Part shown: positions 22,301 to 37,300 of the stretch, in pieces | Position numbering within the stretch: the stretch's first letter is position 1 | Layout of the letters: each line of letters begins with the position of its first letter | Notes under the pieces: generated by a model | What the model saw: only the letters and a program-made list of their open reading frames with translations | Told to the model about the DNA's origin: nothing | Database searches by the model: none | Position numbers and translations under genes: made by a program | Source: Wyeomyia smithii | Lineage: Eukaryota; Arthropoda; Insecta; Diptera; Culicidae | NCBI RefSeq assembly: GCF_029784165.1 | Contig: NC_073696.1 | Location: 41,743,858 to 41,807,857 of the forward strand | Reading direction: 5' to 3' | Length of the DNA: 64,000 nucleotides

Positions 22301-25300
22301 CATCTTGACGTTAGGTTTTAAACATACATATTCATATTTTTCAATTACAAAAATATTACATCAGCATCTGCAGGAAAATATTACTAAACATATATTAACA
22401 AACTGTCGCACAACACAACATATAAACACAACCGTGTAAAGATACTAAACATATGAACACAACCTGTCATTGCCAGACTTGTAATATGCAAACATCAGTT
22501 GGAGAGGTTAATGTTGTTTATCAAACCGAGCTAGGTTTATTAACTTATTGTTTATTGACTTTTAAATATGGCATTTTGTTGTTTGTTTTTTCGTTGGTAT
22601 CTTAAAATTGATTGATTTTTTTCTGGTTCTGCTTAATGAATAAATGTTTCAAGTGGCCTAAAATGAAAAAAAAAATGACTGTTACATGTTACATCCTCAT
22701 AAATTCCAATGTCAATTTCAAAATTTTTGTGAATATAGATTTTCCACTAAAAACTGCAACTCTTTATCGTCACTTTTCCAACGAACTTGTAAACACAGGA
22801 TTTTTTTAAGTGACTTCTTTGCTAAGCAGTTGTAAGAAACTGATAATGATACTGCTTTGAAATCGGTGAGTGAGCTATCTTTCACAAGCGCAATTGAAGA
22901 TGAAAGGAAGTTTGCTTTCTACTGAATCGTTCTTAATTAGGACCTATATAAAAAATTGCCTTTTCGCGTGTTAAAGAAATTTGACTGCATTAGGATGAAA
23001 GGTATTCATCAATGTAAGAAACAGTATTTTTTTCTTCTTAAATAGATGTCTGCAAATAAATAATCTAAATTATTTTTAAAAATAAACGCTTTTCTTTCTA
23101 TGAATTTCTGGTGGCATATGACCTTGACAATATGTGGCCACCAATGAACTAGTTTTAGGATTGTAAGTTGTTAGAGGTGTCGTTTGATGGATTTAGGCTC
23201 AATAATCTGGAAGTATCTGGAACGCAACGTCCGCATGAAGCCCTCAACGACTTAGACACTTGATATGACCCTTCCGAGTAATTAGAAGTATAGCACGGTA
23301 TCAAGTACTGCTTTGATCATGTCTATTTTGGTTTCGGTTTCGGCAACATAATGGACAAAATGCCTTTCTCTTGGTGGTTGTTGAGTTTGAATTGTTCAAA
23401 AGCAAAACAAGAAAACTATAAATTAAGATTAAACATAACCGTTCGTTTTTGGCTCATGTGTGCCAAAGTCAAACCGTGTCGAAAGTGAAATGTGGTCAAA
23501 TCGAACAAAGTCTGATTTCTTTAAATGAAATATAAAACTATCGTAGTCCTACGTCAAACATGCGGTCGTGTCTTGGATACCACCCTCGTACTATTTTTTC
23601 AATTTATTGTTTATTGAGTTTGTGAGTTTGTGGAAGTAAAAAAAATAATATGAATAAGAGAAAGATCATACAATTCTCCGTCTTCGCAAATTTCATACCA
23701 CCGGACAATAAAAAGCGCTATACTGAAAGAATGCGAAATTCGATCCCAAAAATTTCAAAAGTTCATGCATGTAACTAAACCCTCCTGAACTGTCTAGTCT
23801 CTCTTTTCTTCTTAACTTATTACATAACTGTGCAACGATTAAACGATAGAAACGCTCCGATGAATTAACTGACTGAAACATTTCGAACAGAGTTTATTTT
23901 GACTTCAGTTTAAAATCTGAAATTCCAAAATAAAAATTGAATAACAATTATGTTTCAGTTCATCCAGCTCTCAGGAAAACAGTAAAATTCAAAAGATAAG
24001 AGCTTAAATTGGCCCACCGAAAAGAACAATAAAAAATTTTTCCCAAAATTACCTCACAAAACTTTAAAACTGCTTGAAAAGGTAGAAAGAAAGCTGAAAA
24101 CATTCTCTTAAATCCAGAAGAAATCAAAATGCCTGCCCGTAGCTCAAAATATATTCAGAAAATTAGACATTGTAATCAACCTTAATTTGTATTTTTTTAA
24201 AAAATAGCTTTAGGTGATCAAAAATACGTCGAGAGTAATAAAAACAACTTTATAATCAAGGGGAGAAAAAATCAAAAACAAAGCATTTATACATTTCCCT
24301 CGAATCTTTTCTAAACAGCCTTTGCTAAACGAAAAATCTTAATTCAGCTAAAAAAATGAAAATTTCTTGAAAGTAACAGTTGTGATCAAAAACGAAAATG
24401 CTAACAAAGTAATAAAATATACAAATAATTTAAAAATGGATGTTAGTTGTCATTCCCAACTTATTAGACACGAAACACTCCGAACTTGGATAGAACCACT
24501 TTGAAACATTTACGAAAAATATGAGTGCATGATTTCAAGATTAACTGAATCAAAAGAACAGAACAAGTAAAATGGTCAATGGTCAATGGAAATGATGGTT
24601 CAAAGTGCTATAATTAGATAGAAAAGGTCATAATAAAACATGGTCAAAACAAAACCAAAAAGGGCTAGAAAATAATTCTTGGTACAGAGTAAACAAAAAA
24701 AAATTCGTCTCAAATATGAAAAAAAAATCCTTCGAAAAAAAAGCAAACTAAGGAATCCGAAGCTACTGAAAATGCTTGAAAATGCTCCGGATACCAAGAA
24801 AATAAATAAGATGATCTTGAATTTGGCTGAAATTAACAAAGTAATTCTAACCAGGAGAACAGACAAAAATGGAAATGATTAAAATTCATGAGCGTTAGGG
24901 TGCCAGTGGAAATCGATTTTTCGGATATCGTTTAGCGGTATGGCTCAAAAGCTTCGTCTCCTCGAAAAAAGTCCCCATGCAAAATTTCAGCTTAACGTTC
25001 TAATATTTTATCCATTCAACTAAGCTTTTACTCACGACTTTGTAAAATTTATTGTTTTGACAATCACAGAAAATGTTATAGACAAAAAATGATTGTAAGG
25101 GGTTATATCTACCAAATGCTCAAAAAACAAGGTTTTTTTCATTAATTTTTTCAGGACATTTGAGATGTAAGGTATAGAAGCAGTATAGGGTAACGGGGGT
25201 ATTTTGGCCAGCTTTGGGAAGTGTTCGCACAGTTCATTAGAAACAAACACAATTTTTCAACATAAATACCGACTCTATTATACCATTGTTAAAAGCTAAG

Positions 25301-28300
25301 TGTCTATTTTAATATGCACCGTTCAACAATGCAATATATTGAAAAATATCCTACAAATATCTAAATTTCTACGAAGTACTAAAAACATATTTTGGTCCAC
25401 CAAACTTTTACTTTGGCCCACCTTCATATCTACAGACGTGTATGGAAATAGTTCGGACTATTTATATTTAAGATCATCATCGGTATTTTTAGAGCAAAAA
25501 TAGTGGGTTTGAGGAGAACATCCTTCTGCTGTTATTTTTTGTAAATTTCAGGCATCTAAAATTGAAATGATTTGGCTTATAGCGGTTTGACAGGCATTCT
25601 CATATAATTTCATATCGTTAAATGTGATAAATTAAGAAGTAATTACCTGTAAATTGTCACAAGCTGCATCTTTGTTCACGTGCAACGGCCGAACGGTAAT
25701 CAAAGAGATGTCAAAACTGGGCATGGCCAAAATATGTTTGCTTCAGAAAGAGGCAAACATAATTCGGCCATGCGTTTAACCACTTTTTCAACTTTTTCCA
25801 ACATGTTAGAGTATACAAACTGTTCCTATGACATTTTATTGAGGTTACTACAACAACGAATTGTTTCAAAAGCATACATATTTGTTACAATAGCTTCCGG
25901 ACGTTGACTTGTATATTACCACTTCCTCTTGACTTTGGGTTGACTCAGCCATGACTTTGAATATGTATGAACTAATTCCAAAATAACTCTACCTAGAGCC
26001 AGTTTTTCGCCGAAAATTATAGTGTAGTATGATTCTTAGGTGTGTTATTCAATGTTGCATGCACAGTTTTCTAATATTCATTGAATTTACCAGATAAAAT
26101 GCGTAAAATGTTACCGGGTGGGCCAAAATATGCATGTGGGCCAAAATACCCCCATTACCCTATCATTGGATTGTGCAACTCTTGCAGAATAGAAAAAATA
26201 TTTTTACTACTATTTTTGTTACAAAATGGCGGCTGTGCAGCGATTGCCGCTTTTTTTAAAAGTTGTTCCGCAGAGAGCAGTAGAAGTCGTGCCCAACTCC
26301 ACCTATAACCAAAACAAAAATTTTTTGCATTATCTACATAAGTGTCGCTAGTGAAGTACACATGATTATATTTTTAGAATTTTCTTCGCAAAATGGCAAC
26401 GGTTTTGAAAAAAAATTCAGTTTCGACAAAAAAAATAGACTTTTATTGTTTATAACTTTAGTTGCTGTTATTCAATCGCTAAAATCGTGTGTACTTCACT
26501 AGATAATCTAATGAAGAAGCTACAGTTAAAATTGCAAGTCAATCGGATGTAAACTTTTTCAGTTCTACTGCTCGCCGATTTTGAAAACATGGTTTTGAGA
26601 AAAACGCGTTTAAAGTTTCAAAATGCTATAAATCTTAAGAATCACAACAGTAAAGCCCCCAATAATTTTTTAACCTTCAGTCAGCTACCTCTGTGTCGTA
26701 AAGTTGTCCTTTCTGGGCTTTATCTTCCTCTTCTTCCTTTTATTTTATCTGATCTAAGGCTGCGCCTACGCTCTTTCGTGGTATCAGACATGCGACGCTC
26801 TGTGACTTTGACGCGATTGGCGTCCGATCCCACGCAAAACTCAAACTTGTCACTCATATTTAAGTACTTTCGAGTATAACTCACAGTTGAAAAGTAACGA
26901 AAAACTCAAACAAAGAACGTACATAACGAGAACGGCTGATCGACTAAACAAATGGAAATTGTGAGTAAACACGTGCTGTAGAGACGCTGTAAAGGTCGAA
27001 ACTTGATGCAGCGACCTCTATACTACAAATTTGAAACACGATATCGATCATAGGTTACTTCTACTAGTTTACAAAGTCTCGAAATTAAAAACAAAAACGA
27101 GCATCACCAAAATAAACGAAAAATGTTTTTTTGGAGCATGAAGGTTGTTCGGTAAAAAGAGATTTGAACGAATTTTGAGATTAGATCAGTACTTGAGCGA
27201 TGTAGATTTTGATTCTAGGATAGTTTTAGCATGATTTTTATTTTTTTTTTATTTTTTATTCTCGCTTATTTTCCGTCGGTCTAGTTCCGCCACTGTTGTG
27301 GCCAATCACCGACGCCCAGGGAGGCGACTCCACACCCAGGACCCTAACTCACGACCCGTTTTTTTATTAACGGACCGGCGCCAACGGTTTTACTTTCTCA
27401 TGCGATGGAAGGCGTGATCCCAGAAATTTTTCACCTCAGAAAATCTCCCGGTGTCGGCTAGCAATGAATCTAGACCAGTTGGGTTGGTTGTGAGTGGATC
27501 ACGCCACCTCACAACCATCGACACCTTTGTCGGCGGTGGGATTCAAACCCAGGCGTCGAGCGTGGTTGGCGGAGACGTTACCAACCACACTAGGACCCCG
27601 CTCTTAGTATGATTTAAGCCAATAAAAAAAATGACAAGAAAAAAATTTTTTTGGTAGAAACAACCCCTTAAAGAGGGGTGTTTCACAAAAAAACTCTATT
27701 TTGTCGTGTCCAACGTACAGATAGAACGTCGCAGTATTCAGCGATTGGTTTTCCTTCAAATTTTTCCGTAACTTTGCTAAAGGAAGCAATCTGGTACATT
27801 GAAAATCAGAAAAAATATTTTTTTTATCTAACTGTTAGGTTGATTAATCGAAAAACCGAATACGCCAAAAGTAAAGCAGGTATTAGACGAAGCAAATATT
27901 TGCTGTATTGAAAGATTTAATTTTGTGCAAATAAAAATCGTACCAAAAATAGCAAATATTTGCTTCGTCTAATACCTGCTTAAGGCCTTGTTCTATGAAA
28001 CAATTTTGCTGAAGACATTGAGTACATGAAATCAATTTTCCACAGTCAAATCTAGAACGTTCACGATTTTTCGAGTTGCACTATGGGATTTTCAAATAAA
28101 TTTTTCCACCAATTTTGGAAAGTATTTCATAAAATGATGGTTGAGAAACGTGTTTTACTATAAGTATTTTATCGTTTTTATATCATTTTTTTTCTACTTT
28201 ACGACTTTCAAAAGGGCGTTACTCAAAAATGTACCGTACGACGATTTTAAAATTTCGACCAGATTTTCAGGACATCATAACGAATCGAATGGTATACTCA

Positions 28301-31300
28301 GATCCTTTGGTGCATTTTTTATAATAACGGTCTGAGGGAGCACCGTGAATGTAAAACAGACCAATTTATTTACATTTCTGCCTTTCTCCTAGAAAGGTAT
28401 AGCAATCACTTGCAAAACCGAGAGTATAAAAGTGCTCCAGAGGGCCGAATGGCATATAACACTCGACTCAGCTCGACGAGCTGAGCATTTTCTGTATGTG
28501 TGTGTGTGTGTGTATGTGCAGATTTTTATTCTCACTCACTTTTCTCAGAGATGGCTGGACCGAATCTCATGAAATTAATTGCAAATGAAAGGTCTAGTTG
28601 TCCCATAAGACCCTATTGAATTTTATTGTAATCGGATTTTTAGTTTAGGATCATGTATCAAAATGTAAAAATCATGAAACATTATTATCTCAAAAACTAC
28701 ACAACCGATTTGAACAAAATAAATTTCAAATGAACGGGCTACCTTAAAAACCCTTAACTTTTGAATGTTATGAAGATTGAACTTGTGGTTCAAAAGTTAT
28801 GAAAAGAAACGTGTCCTGGAGACTGTTTAATCTCACTCATGTCTCTCAGAGATGGCTGAACCGATTTTCATAAAATTAGTGTCAAATGGAAGGTCTAGTT
28901 GCCCCATGAGACCCTATTGATTTGTTTTGCAATCGGACTGTTACTTTTCCTGTTATGTTTAAAAATGTGAAATACATCTATGAAAAGGAACATATTCCGA
29001 AGACTACTTGGACTCACTTACTTTTCTCAGAGATGGCTGAACCGATTATCACTAAATTAGTGTCAAATGAGAGGTCTAGCTACCTCATAACACCCTGTTG
29101 AATTTTACTATAATCGGACTGTAACTTTGTCTGTAATGTGTCGAAATGTGAAAATCACGAAACTTCATTATCTCAGAAACTACACAATATTATCTACAAC
29201 AATATTATCAATATTATCTACTAACAATATTATCAATATCATCAATATTATTATCAGCTGAGCAGGCTAAGGGTTAACTGATGAATTATGATTGAACACG
29301 TGGTTTCAAAGTTTGGCTGCCCTATACGCTGCCCCCCATTTTATTTGATTATAATCGAACTTAAGCAACCGTTATGTATTATATTGTTAATGGAACAACT
29401 AAAGTCTATTATCTCAAAGACTACATGACTTATTTGAACATAATTAGTGTCATACGAACGAGTCATCTCTCGAACTTACAAATAACAAACTTGATAACAA
29501 TTTGATATGTGGCTCAAAAGTCATGGAAAGAAAAGAAATGCTTTGATCGATATATGTGGCCTCAACATAAATTAAATGTGGTATCGTACTATTTGAATGT
29601 TCCAAATTTATTGATTCCTTGCGATGTGTTAAAAGTCTGCAAATGCACGACGAATCGGCCATAGGATATGATAAAAGTCAAATAACAAATTGTTTGAAAT
29701 GATTGAGTTTATCGAAATGACAATATCCTCGACTTTTGGCTTCTGTACATCGCCTTAATTCTGAATATATTCATATTGGGCGGTATTCGGTCATTTTCAG
29801 CAGATTTTCTGGCATGAATCTGACACCAGAAATACCCATATTGGAAGATATTTAGTTATTTCGGTTGTTTTCCAGAAACTAAAAGTGGTCGTCTTTAAAT
29901 TCAAAATGGTTTCCAGGGTCGATGTTTGGTTTCTATGCATCATCTCGATTACGGAAATATTCATATTGAGTATTATTCGGTCATTTTCGACTGTTTCCTA
30001 AAAGTTGCCATTTAGCAATTCAAAATGGTGCCTGAGGTCAATTGTTAGCCTATTGCATCATTCTAGTTCCAGAGATACTCATATTGGATGGTATTAGGTT
30101 ATTTTAGGCTATTTTTCACAAACCGGAAGTTGCCATCTTGGATTTCAAAATGGCATTTGGGAACAATTTCTGGCCTCCGTGCGTCAATCTGGTCAAAGAA
30201 ATGCTCATATTGGGTGGTATTTGGTCATTTTCGGCTGTTTTCCAGACACCGGAAGTCGCCATCTTACGATTAAAAATGTTGTCTGAGGTCGATTTGTGGC
30301 TTCAGTACGTCATAACAATTCCGGAAATACCCATATTGGATGGTATTTGGTTATTTTAGGCTGTTTTTCACAAACCGGAAGTCGCCATCTTGGATTTCAA
30401 AATGGTATTTGAGATAATGTCTAGCCTCTGAGCGTCATTCTGGTTGAAGAAACACCCATATTGGGTGTTATTCGATCATTTTCGGCCGTTTCCCAGGAAC
30501 CGTAAGTCACCAACATAGAATCCAAAATGGGGTGTGTGGTCGATTTCAGCTGCTGTGTATCATTCTAGATCCGGAGATACTCATGTCAGACGAAAATCGG
30601 CCAGTTTTGGCTGTTTCCCAGAAACCAGAAGTTGCCAGCCTACAATTCATAGTGGTGTTCTTGCAACATTCTGGCTCCGGAGATACTCATATTGGGTGGT
30701 ATTTGGTCACTTTGGGCTGTTTTTCAGAAACCGAAAGTCGTCATTTTGAACTGAAAAATTGCCTGTGAAATCAATTTCTGTCATCTGGGCGTAATTCTGG
30801 TTCCGAAAACATTCATATTGAATGGTATTTGGTCATTTCCGGCTGTTTGCCAGACACCGGAAGTCATCATCTTAAAATTCAAGATTGTGTCTGTGATCAA
30901 ATTTTAGCTTCTGTGCATCTTTCTGGTTCCGGAGATACTCATATTTAATGGGAATCGTCCATTTCAGGCTGATTTCCAGAGACCGGAAGTTGCCATCTTA
31001 CAATCCAAAATGTTGCGTGAGGTCGATTATGGAACATATTTTTTACCACTAAAACATTCACCTGCCAAATTTGGTTCCATTTAGTTGGTTAGCTCTCGAG
31101 ATGTGCAGAAATTTGGGTTTCATTTTTATGGCATCCCTCCCTTCCGAAAGAAGGAGGAGTGTCAAAACATTATGGACATATTTTTTTATCCCATAAAACA
31201 TCTACATGCCAAATTCGGTTTCATTTGCTTGGTTTGTTCTTGAGCTGTGCAGAAATTTATGTTTCATTTGTATGGGACCCCTTCCTTCCAGAAAAGGGAG

Positions 31301-34300
31301 GGGTCTCAAACTATCATAGGAACCTTTATAGGCACCAAAAACCTCTACATAAAAATTGTCACGCCGATCGGTTCGGTGATTTTCGAGCCTATATGGATCA
31401 GACAGACAGACCGGATTGCATTTTCATATGTATAGATTAAAAAAATCAATATTTTTTAAGAGTGAATATACATTTATTGGATTGAAGCGTTCATGTAAAT
31501 CTATTTTTACAAATAAAAGTTTGAATGAGAAAGGCTGGGCCTGACCGCTAGGTGGATTAATTTAGGTTTTTAAGTTAGAATGGCATAAAACAAGTCGTTC
31601 ATAGTGAAAGTTTCCACAGTAAGTCATTGTAACTTTCGTAAGAAAATATATATGAAATGTTTTGTTAAAAAAAATGTGTGACCTTTTGAAAACTAATAAG
31701 TTATTAACATTGTCACAGTGATTTTGGTAATCATCTATTTTGGTTTGAATGAATACCTATCAAGAAAAGTAAACATAGGGCCTTGACCGACAAATGTCAC
31801 TATTTAGTCACCATGACTTTGGTACGGAATTATATGGCGAAAGTTGTTTAAAAAAATATGTAGTCCTTTTAAAACTATACATGTTATAACATTGTCTCGT
31901 TTTCCTCGTGAATTATCATACATATTGTAACAATATTATAACAGGTGTTACATATGTATAGACATTTGCGCAAAAAGAAGGATGAAGTTAATTTCTCGTG
32001 TTTATGAAACATCCAAAACTTTCCGAATACTATTGAAAATCTGGGGTGACATTGCGCATTTCGTTTCGAGCAACTCGAACAAAACTAAATGATCGCTGGG
32101 GGGCGTTATGTTTAGTTTTTCGTATTTTTTCGATTATGCGGGTTAGATTAGCCGCAGGACAAATGATAATGACAGCTCCTTTTAAGCTTAAAGCATAACT
32201 GGCAGTATGTGACCTACTCGAAAATAGCGAAAATCGTTCGATTCGAGCTGCGCAATGCCACCCCTGATTTTTTTTGAAGTTTGTATAAGGCTCCAAAGCC
32301 AGCCTTTTCGACACTTTTAGCACATTTAATCATTTACCAAAAATATGTTTTGTGAACTGGGTTAAGACAAAACCAATTCCAAATTTAGCTACTAGCTTAG
32401 TTAAAAGTACCTCAATGAAATAAAACAAAGCTTATGAAAAATTATTTTGAATTAGCGCACATGAAACGTGAAAGTACCTCTTCTAATGAGAGAAAACGAA
32501 AAAATACATTTTATTTTACCTGTGAATTTTGAATGGAATGTCTAAAGAACCGTTCCAAAAAAAATGCAGAAGCTACAAAAGAAACGTTTCTAATTTTATT
32601 ACAAATATAGCTGATAACGACTCTAAAACCAAGATCATTTGCGTACCTCCCACCTCCTAAGTAATCCACGTGAAACGTTAAATGAAAAAAATCATTTCGA
32701 CAATCAAAAAACAGATTTTGGAAGACAGATGGCAGCGAAACGCATAGAAACTAGAGAAAGGAAATTTTGTAACAAAAATAAGTATTCTCCTAAATTTTAG
32801 TGTTCATGCCGGTACTTCTGAGCGAAAAAATAAAATCAGGTCCGGTGAATCGGATCTGCAAAATTTCAATATAGGAGTACCGATTTTAACTTTTAATATT
32901 TGCCTCGTATATCAATTCAAACAATTTTGAATCGTTCAGCAACGAATGCTAAAATTCCTTAGTCTATTTTATTTGTTTTTAATTGATTTTGGTAACTTTT
33001 TCAATATCACAGTTTGAAATTTTAAGAGCCTTCCATTTGATTATAACAAGGCTGATCGGGAAAGTTTTAAAACTCAGTTCAAGAACAATATTAAAAATTA
33101 TTATTTTTACTGTTGCAATCGCTCGAAAATATTTAATTGATCTTCAGATACTTTTTTGAACGAAAACATGAATGCAGGTGTCCATATAAATGACAAATTA
33201 AATTAAATAAAGGTTTACTCGTTTGAGAAATGAACTTTAAAGGTGAAAATTTGAAACCATATTCAAAACTTCTTTGGAAGCTGTCGAGCTGTCTCAAGAA
33301 ACCAACAAAGTCTATTTCAATAATTTGTAATGTTGCTCGTTTCCACGTAATCAATGAACAGAATGCTCAAAAAATCTGCTCAGTAGCTTGAGAGTGTTCA
33401 ACATTCTAATTTAGAATCCTGTAGAAAATGAAGTCTCAAACAAGGAAAAAAATAAAGATTATAGCTTTTCAACCATTCTTGTAAATTATCGTACCCTTAA
33501 GGAAAATAACTTTTCAGAGACTTAAATGAGTTTGCTCGTAAGCGAACGTTGAAGCGACGAGCGTGGCGAGCAATTTCTCTGTGAAGTTCTGATGTACTAC
33601 TGCATACACTAGAGGCACCAAAACTGGAATGGTTTAAAAGCTGTAATCTTTTGAACTGTTTTGGGCATTAGGGCAACTTTTTTTTATTTGTGTCGACCAG
33701 TATTATTGAAGATGTTGTAGATTGCATATTTTCCCAAATAATGGCAGAGTATGAAATTTATTTCGATATTAGAAACGGATAAGCCCATTTGTTTGGTGTC
33801 TTCGATTAGTAAACCGTTTGAGAGGATTAATCTTTAGAGAATCATCGTATCAATGAAAGCTCAATTCTTGAGTCCTGAATAATAGTTCTGAATAACAAAT
33901 AGTCTGAAATAGTCCTGAACAACACATTCACTTCAGATCTTCTTTTTACGGTGCCCCGATGGACCATTATTATAGAAAAAATTGTCCATCAAATCCAAGT
34001 AAGAGGGTCAATTCTTGAGGTCTTTTTACACCTCTGGTTAAAATTTTAAAAACCTAAATTAATCCACCTAGCGGTCAGACCCAGCCTTTCTCATTCAAAC
34101 TTTTATTTGTGAAAATAGATTTACATGAACGCTTCAATCCAATAAATGTATATTCACTCTTTAGGTTCTAAAATATTGATGTTGTAATCTATACATATAA
34201 AAATGTAGTCCGGTCTGTCTGTCTGTTTGACCCATATAGGTTCGAAAACTACCGAACGGATCGATGTGAAAATTTGTATGAAGGAGTTTTTGGTCCCGAT

Positions 34301-37300
34301 AAAGGTTCCTATGATAGTTTGAGACCCCTCCCTTTTCTGTAAGAGAGGGGTCCAGAACAAATGAAACATACATTTCTGCACAACTCAAGAACAAACCAAG
34401 CAAATGAAACCGAATTTGGCATGTGGATGTTTTAAAGGGTAACAAGTTGGTACATATGGTTCCAGAAGCACATATTTCTGCACAAATCTCTGCACATCTC
34501 GCGAACTAAACAACTAAATGGAACCATATTTGGCAGGTGAATGTTTTTAGTGGTAACCACTATATTCCATAATCGACCTTAGGCAACATTTTGCATTGTA
34601 AGATGGCAACTTCCGGTTTCTGGAAAACAGCCAAAAATGGCCGATTTCCATCCAATATAATAATATCCGGATAAAGAATGAGGAGGAGGAGCTAAAATCG
34701 ACCACAGATACCATTTTGAATTCTAAGATGGCGACTTCCGTTTTCGGAAAAACAGCGGCAAACGACCAAATACCACCCAATATGGGTATTTTCGGAATCG
34801 TAATGATGCACTGGAGCCACAAATCGACTTCAAACACCATTATGAATTGTAGGATGGCAACTTGTGGTTTCTGGAAAACAGCCAAAAATGGCCGATTTCC
34901 GTCTAACATGAGTATCTCCGGATCTAGAATGATACACAGCAGCTGAAATCGATCACAGACCTCATTTTGGACCTCAGTTTGGCGACTTACGGTTCCTGGG
35001 AAACAACCGAAAATGATCGAATTACACCCAATATGGGTGTTTCTTCAACCGGAATGACGCTCAAAGGCCAGAAATTATCTTAAATACCATTTTGAAATCC
35101 AAGATGGCGACTTCCAGTTTGTGAAAAACAGCCTAAAATAACCAAATACCATCTAGTATGAGTATCTATGGAACCAGAATAATGCAATGAGCTAAAAATT
35201 GACCTCAGGCACCATTTTGAATCGCTAAATGGCAACTTATAGGAAACAGTCGAAAATGACCAAATAATACTCAATATGGATATTTCCGTAATCGAGAGGA
35301 TGCATAGAAACCAAACATTGACCCTTGACACCATTTTGAATTTAAAGACGACCACTTTTAATTTCTGGAAAAACAACCAAAATAACTAAATACCTCCCAA
35401 TATGAGTATTTCCGGTGTCAAATTAATGCCAGAAAATTTGCTGACAATGACCGAATACCACCCAATATGAATATATTCAGTATTAAGGTGTTGTACAGAA
35501 GCCAAAAGTCGGGGATGTTGTCATTTCGATAAAACCAATCATTTCAAACGATTTGTTATTTGACTTTGATCATATCCTATGGCCGATTCGTCGTGCATTT
35601 TCAGACTTTAAACACATCGCAAAGAATCAATGAATTTGGAACGTTCAAATCGTACAATACATTTAATTTATGTTGAGGCCACATATATCGACAAAAGCAG
35701 GTACAGTTTTAACTAGTCTTTGAATTTCTGTTTTTTCCTTTTGAGCCACATATCAAATCGTTATGAAGTTTGTTATTTGTACACAGTACCAAAAAATGAA
35801 ATTTACAACAAATACAAATGGAAGCACATAACGATTTCTAGCACATAAAGTGGAAAACATATACAATTTCACACCGTAAATAATGTACAATACAGAATCG
35901 TAAATTTGTACGTTTATTGATATAAACTTGAAGCTTCGAATATAAATATGCATGCAAATTCACAATATATTCATTTACTTTGCATGTGAATATAATGCCA
36001 CACGGAATATTACGTGGTTTTAAAGTAATGTAAATTTTCTTTACTGTGTATGTTCGAGAGATGACTCGTTCGTATGACACTAGTTATGTTCAAATTCGTC
36101 ATGTAATCTTTGAGATAATAGACTTTCGTTGTTTTATTAACAATTTAATACATAACGGTTGCTAAAGTTCGATTATAATGAAATGAAATGAGAACGTGTA
36201 GGGCAGCCAAACTTTGAAACCACGTGTTCAATCATAATTCATTAGTTTACCCTTAACTAGCCCGCTCATCTGATAATAATATGGATCAAATCGGTGGTGT
36301 AGTTACTGAGATAATGAAGTTTCGTGATTTTCACATTTCGGTACATTACAGACGAAGTTACAGTTCGATTACAGTAAAATTTAATAGGGTGTTATGAGGC
36401 ACCTAGACCTTTCATTTGACACTAATTTTGTGGAAATCGGGTCAGCCATCTCTGAGAAAAGTGAATGAGTCCAAGTAGTCTTCGGAATATGTTCCTTTTC
36501 ATAGATGGATTTCACATTTTTGAACATAACAGGCAAAGTAATAATCCGATTGCAAAACAAATCAATAGGGTCTTATGGGGTAACCAGGCCTTCCATTTGA
36601 CACTGATCGTTCAAATCAAATCGGTTGTGTAGTTTGCGAGATAATGATGTTTCATGATTTTTACATTTTGATACATAACCTCCAAACTAAAAATCCGATT
36701 ACAATAAAATTGAATAAAGTCTTATGGGACAACAAGACCTTTCATTTGCAATTAATTTCATGAAAATCGGTCCAGCCATCTCTGAGAAAAGTGAATGAGA
36801 ATAAAACTCTGCACATACACACGCACATACACACACACACACACGTACATACATACATACATACAGAAAATGCTCAGCTCGTCGAACTGAGTCGAGTGTT
36901 ATATGCCATTCGGCCCTTTGGATCACTTTTATACTTTCGGTTTTGCAGGTGATTGCTATACCTTTCTAGGAGAAAGGCAAAAATCTACCTACCGGATCTC
37001 GAGAAATCTCGATTTTAGGGGTGTTAGTTAATAAATTTCAAAATTATCCGTATTCGATTCATACAACATCATCGAAATTCATTTAAAAACTAAAATATAC
37101 TAAAAATATACTTGTTGGTGTTGTTACAATTGTGACAATTCACCAATGACTTAACTCTCCAAATTGACTTAAGTGTGTTTTTTGTATGGCTTAGTGGCTC
37201 TGGTTTAATTCAACTTGTTGTGTTTCATACAAACCCACACACAAACACACACAAACATGCACTCACATACACACAAAAATATTCACACATGTATACATTA

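Larger units (their letters stand above)
34046..36979 (-). mobile_element. 3-kb repeat element, minus-oriented copy
   Basis: Reverse complement of 28380-31573, starting TTAAAAACCTAAATTAATCC and ending CTAGGAGAAAGGCA. It carries its own set of 126-bp units and a CA/CATA microsatellite. It lies inside the left terminal repeat of the 33950-39620 element, so it arrived by a separate insertion. Confidence 0.75.

Noticed and set aside
29760..31020. CRISPR-like repeat array
   Set aside because: Units are 126 bp with no separate unique spacers. This is a eukaryotic tandem repeat inside a mobile element.
28380..36979. A single giant foldback transposon
   Set aside because: The right copy interrupts another element's terminal repeat, so the two arms were inserted independently.
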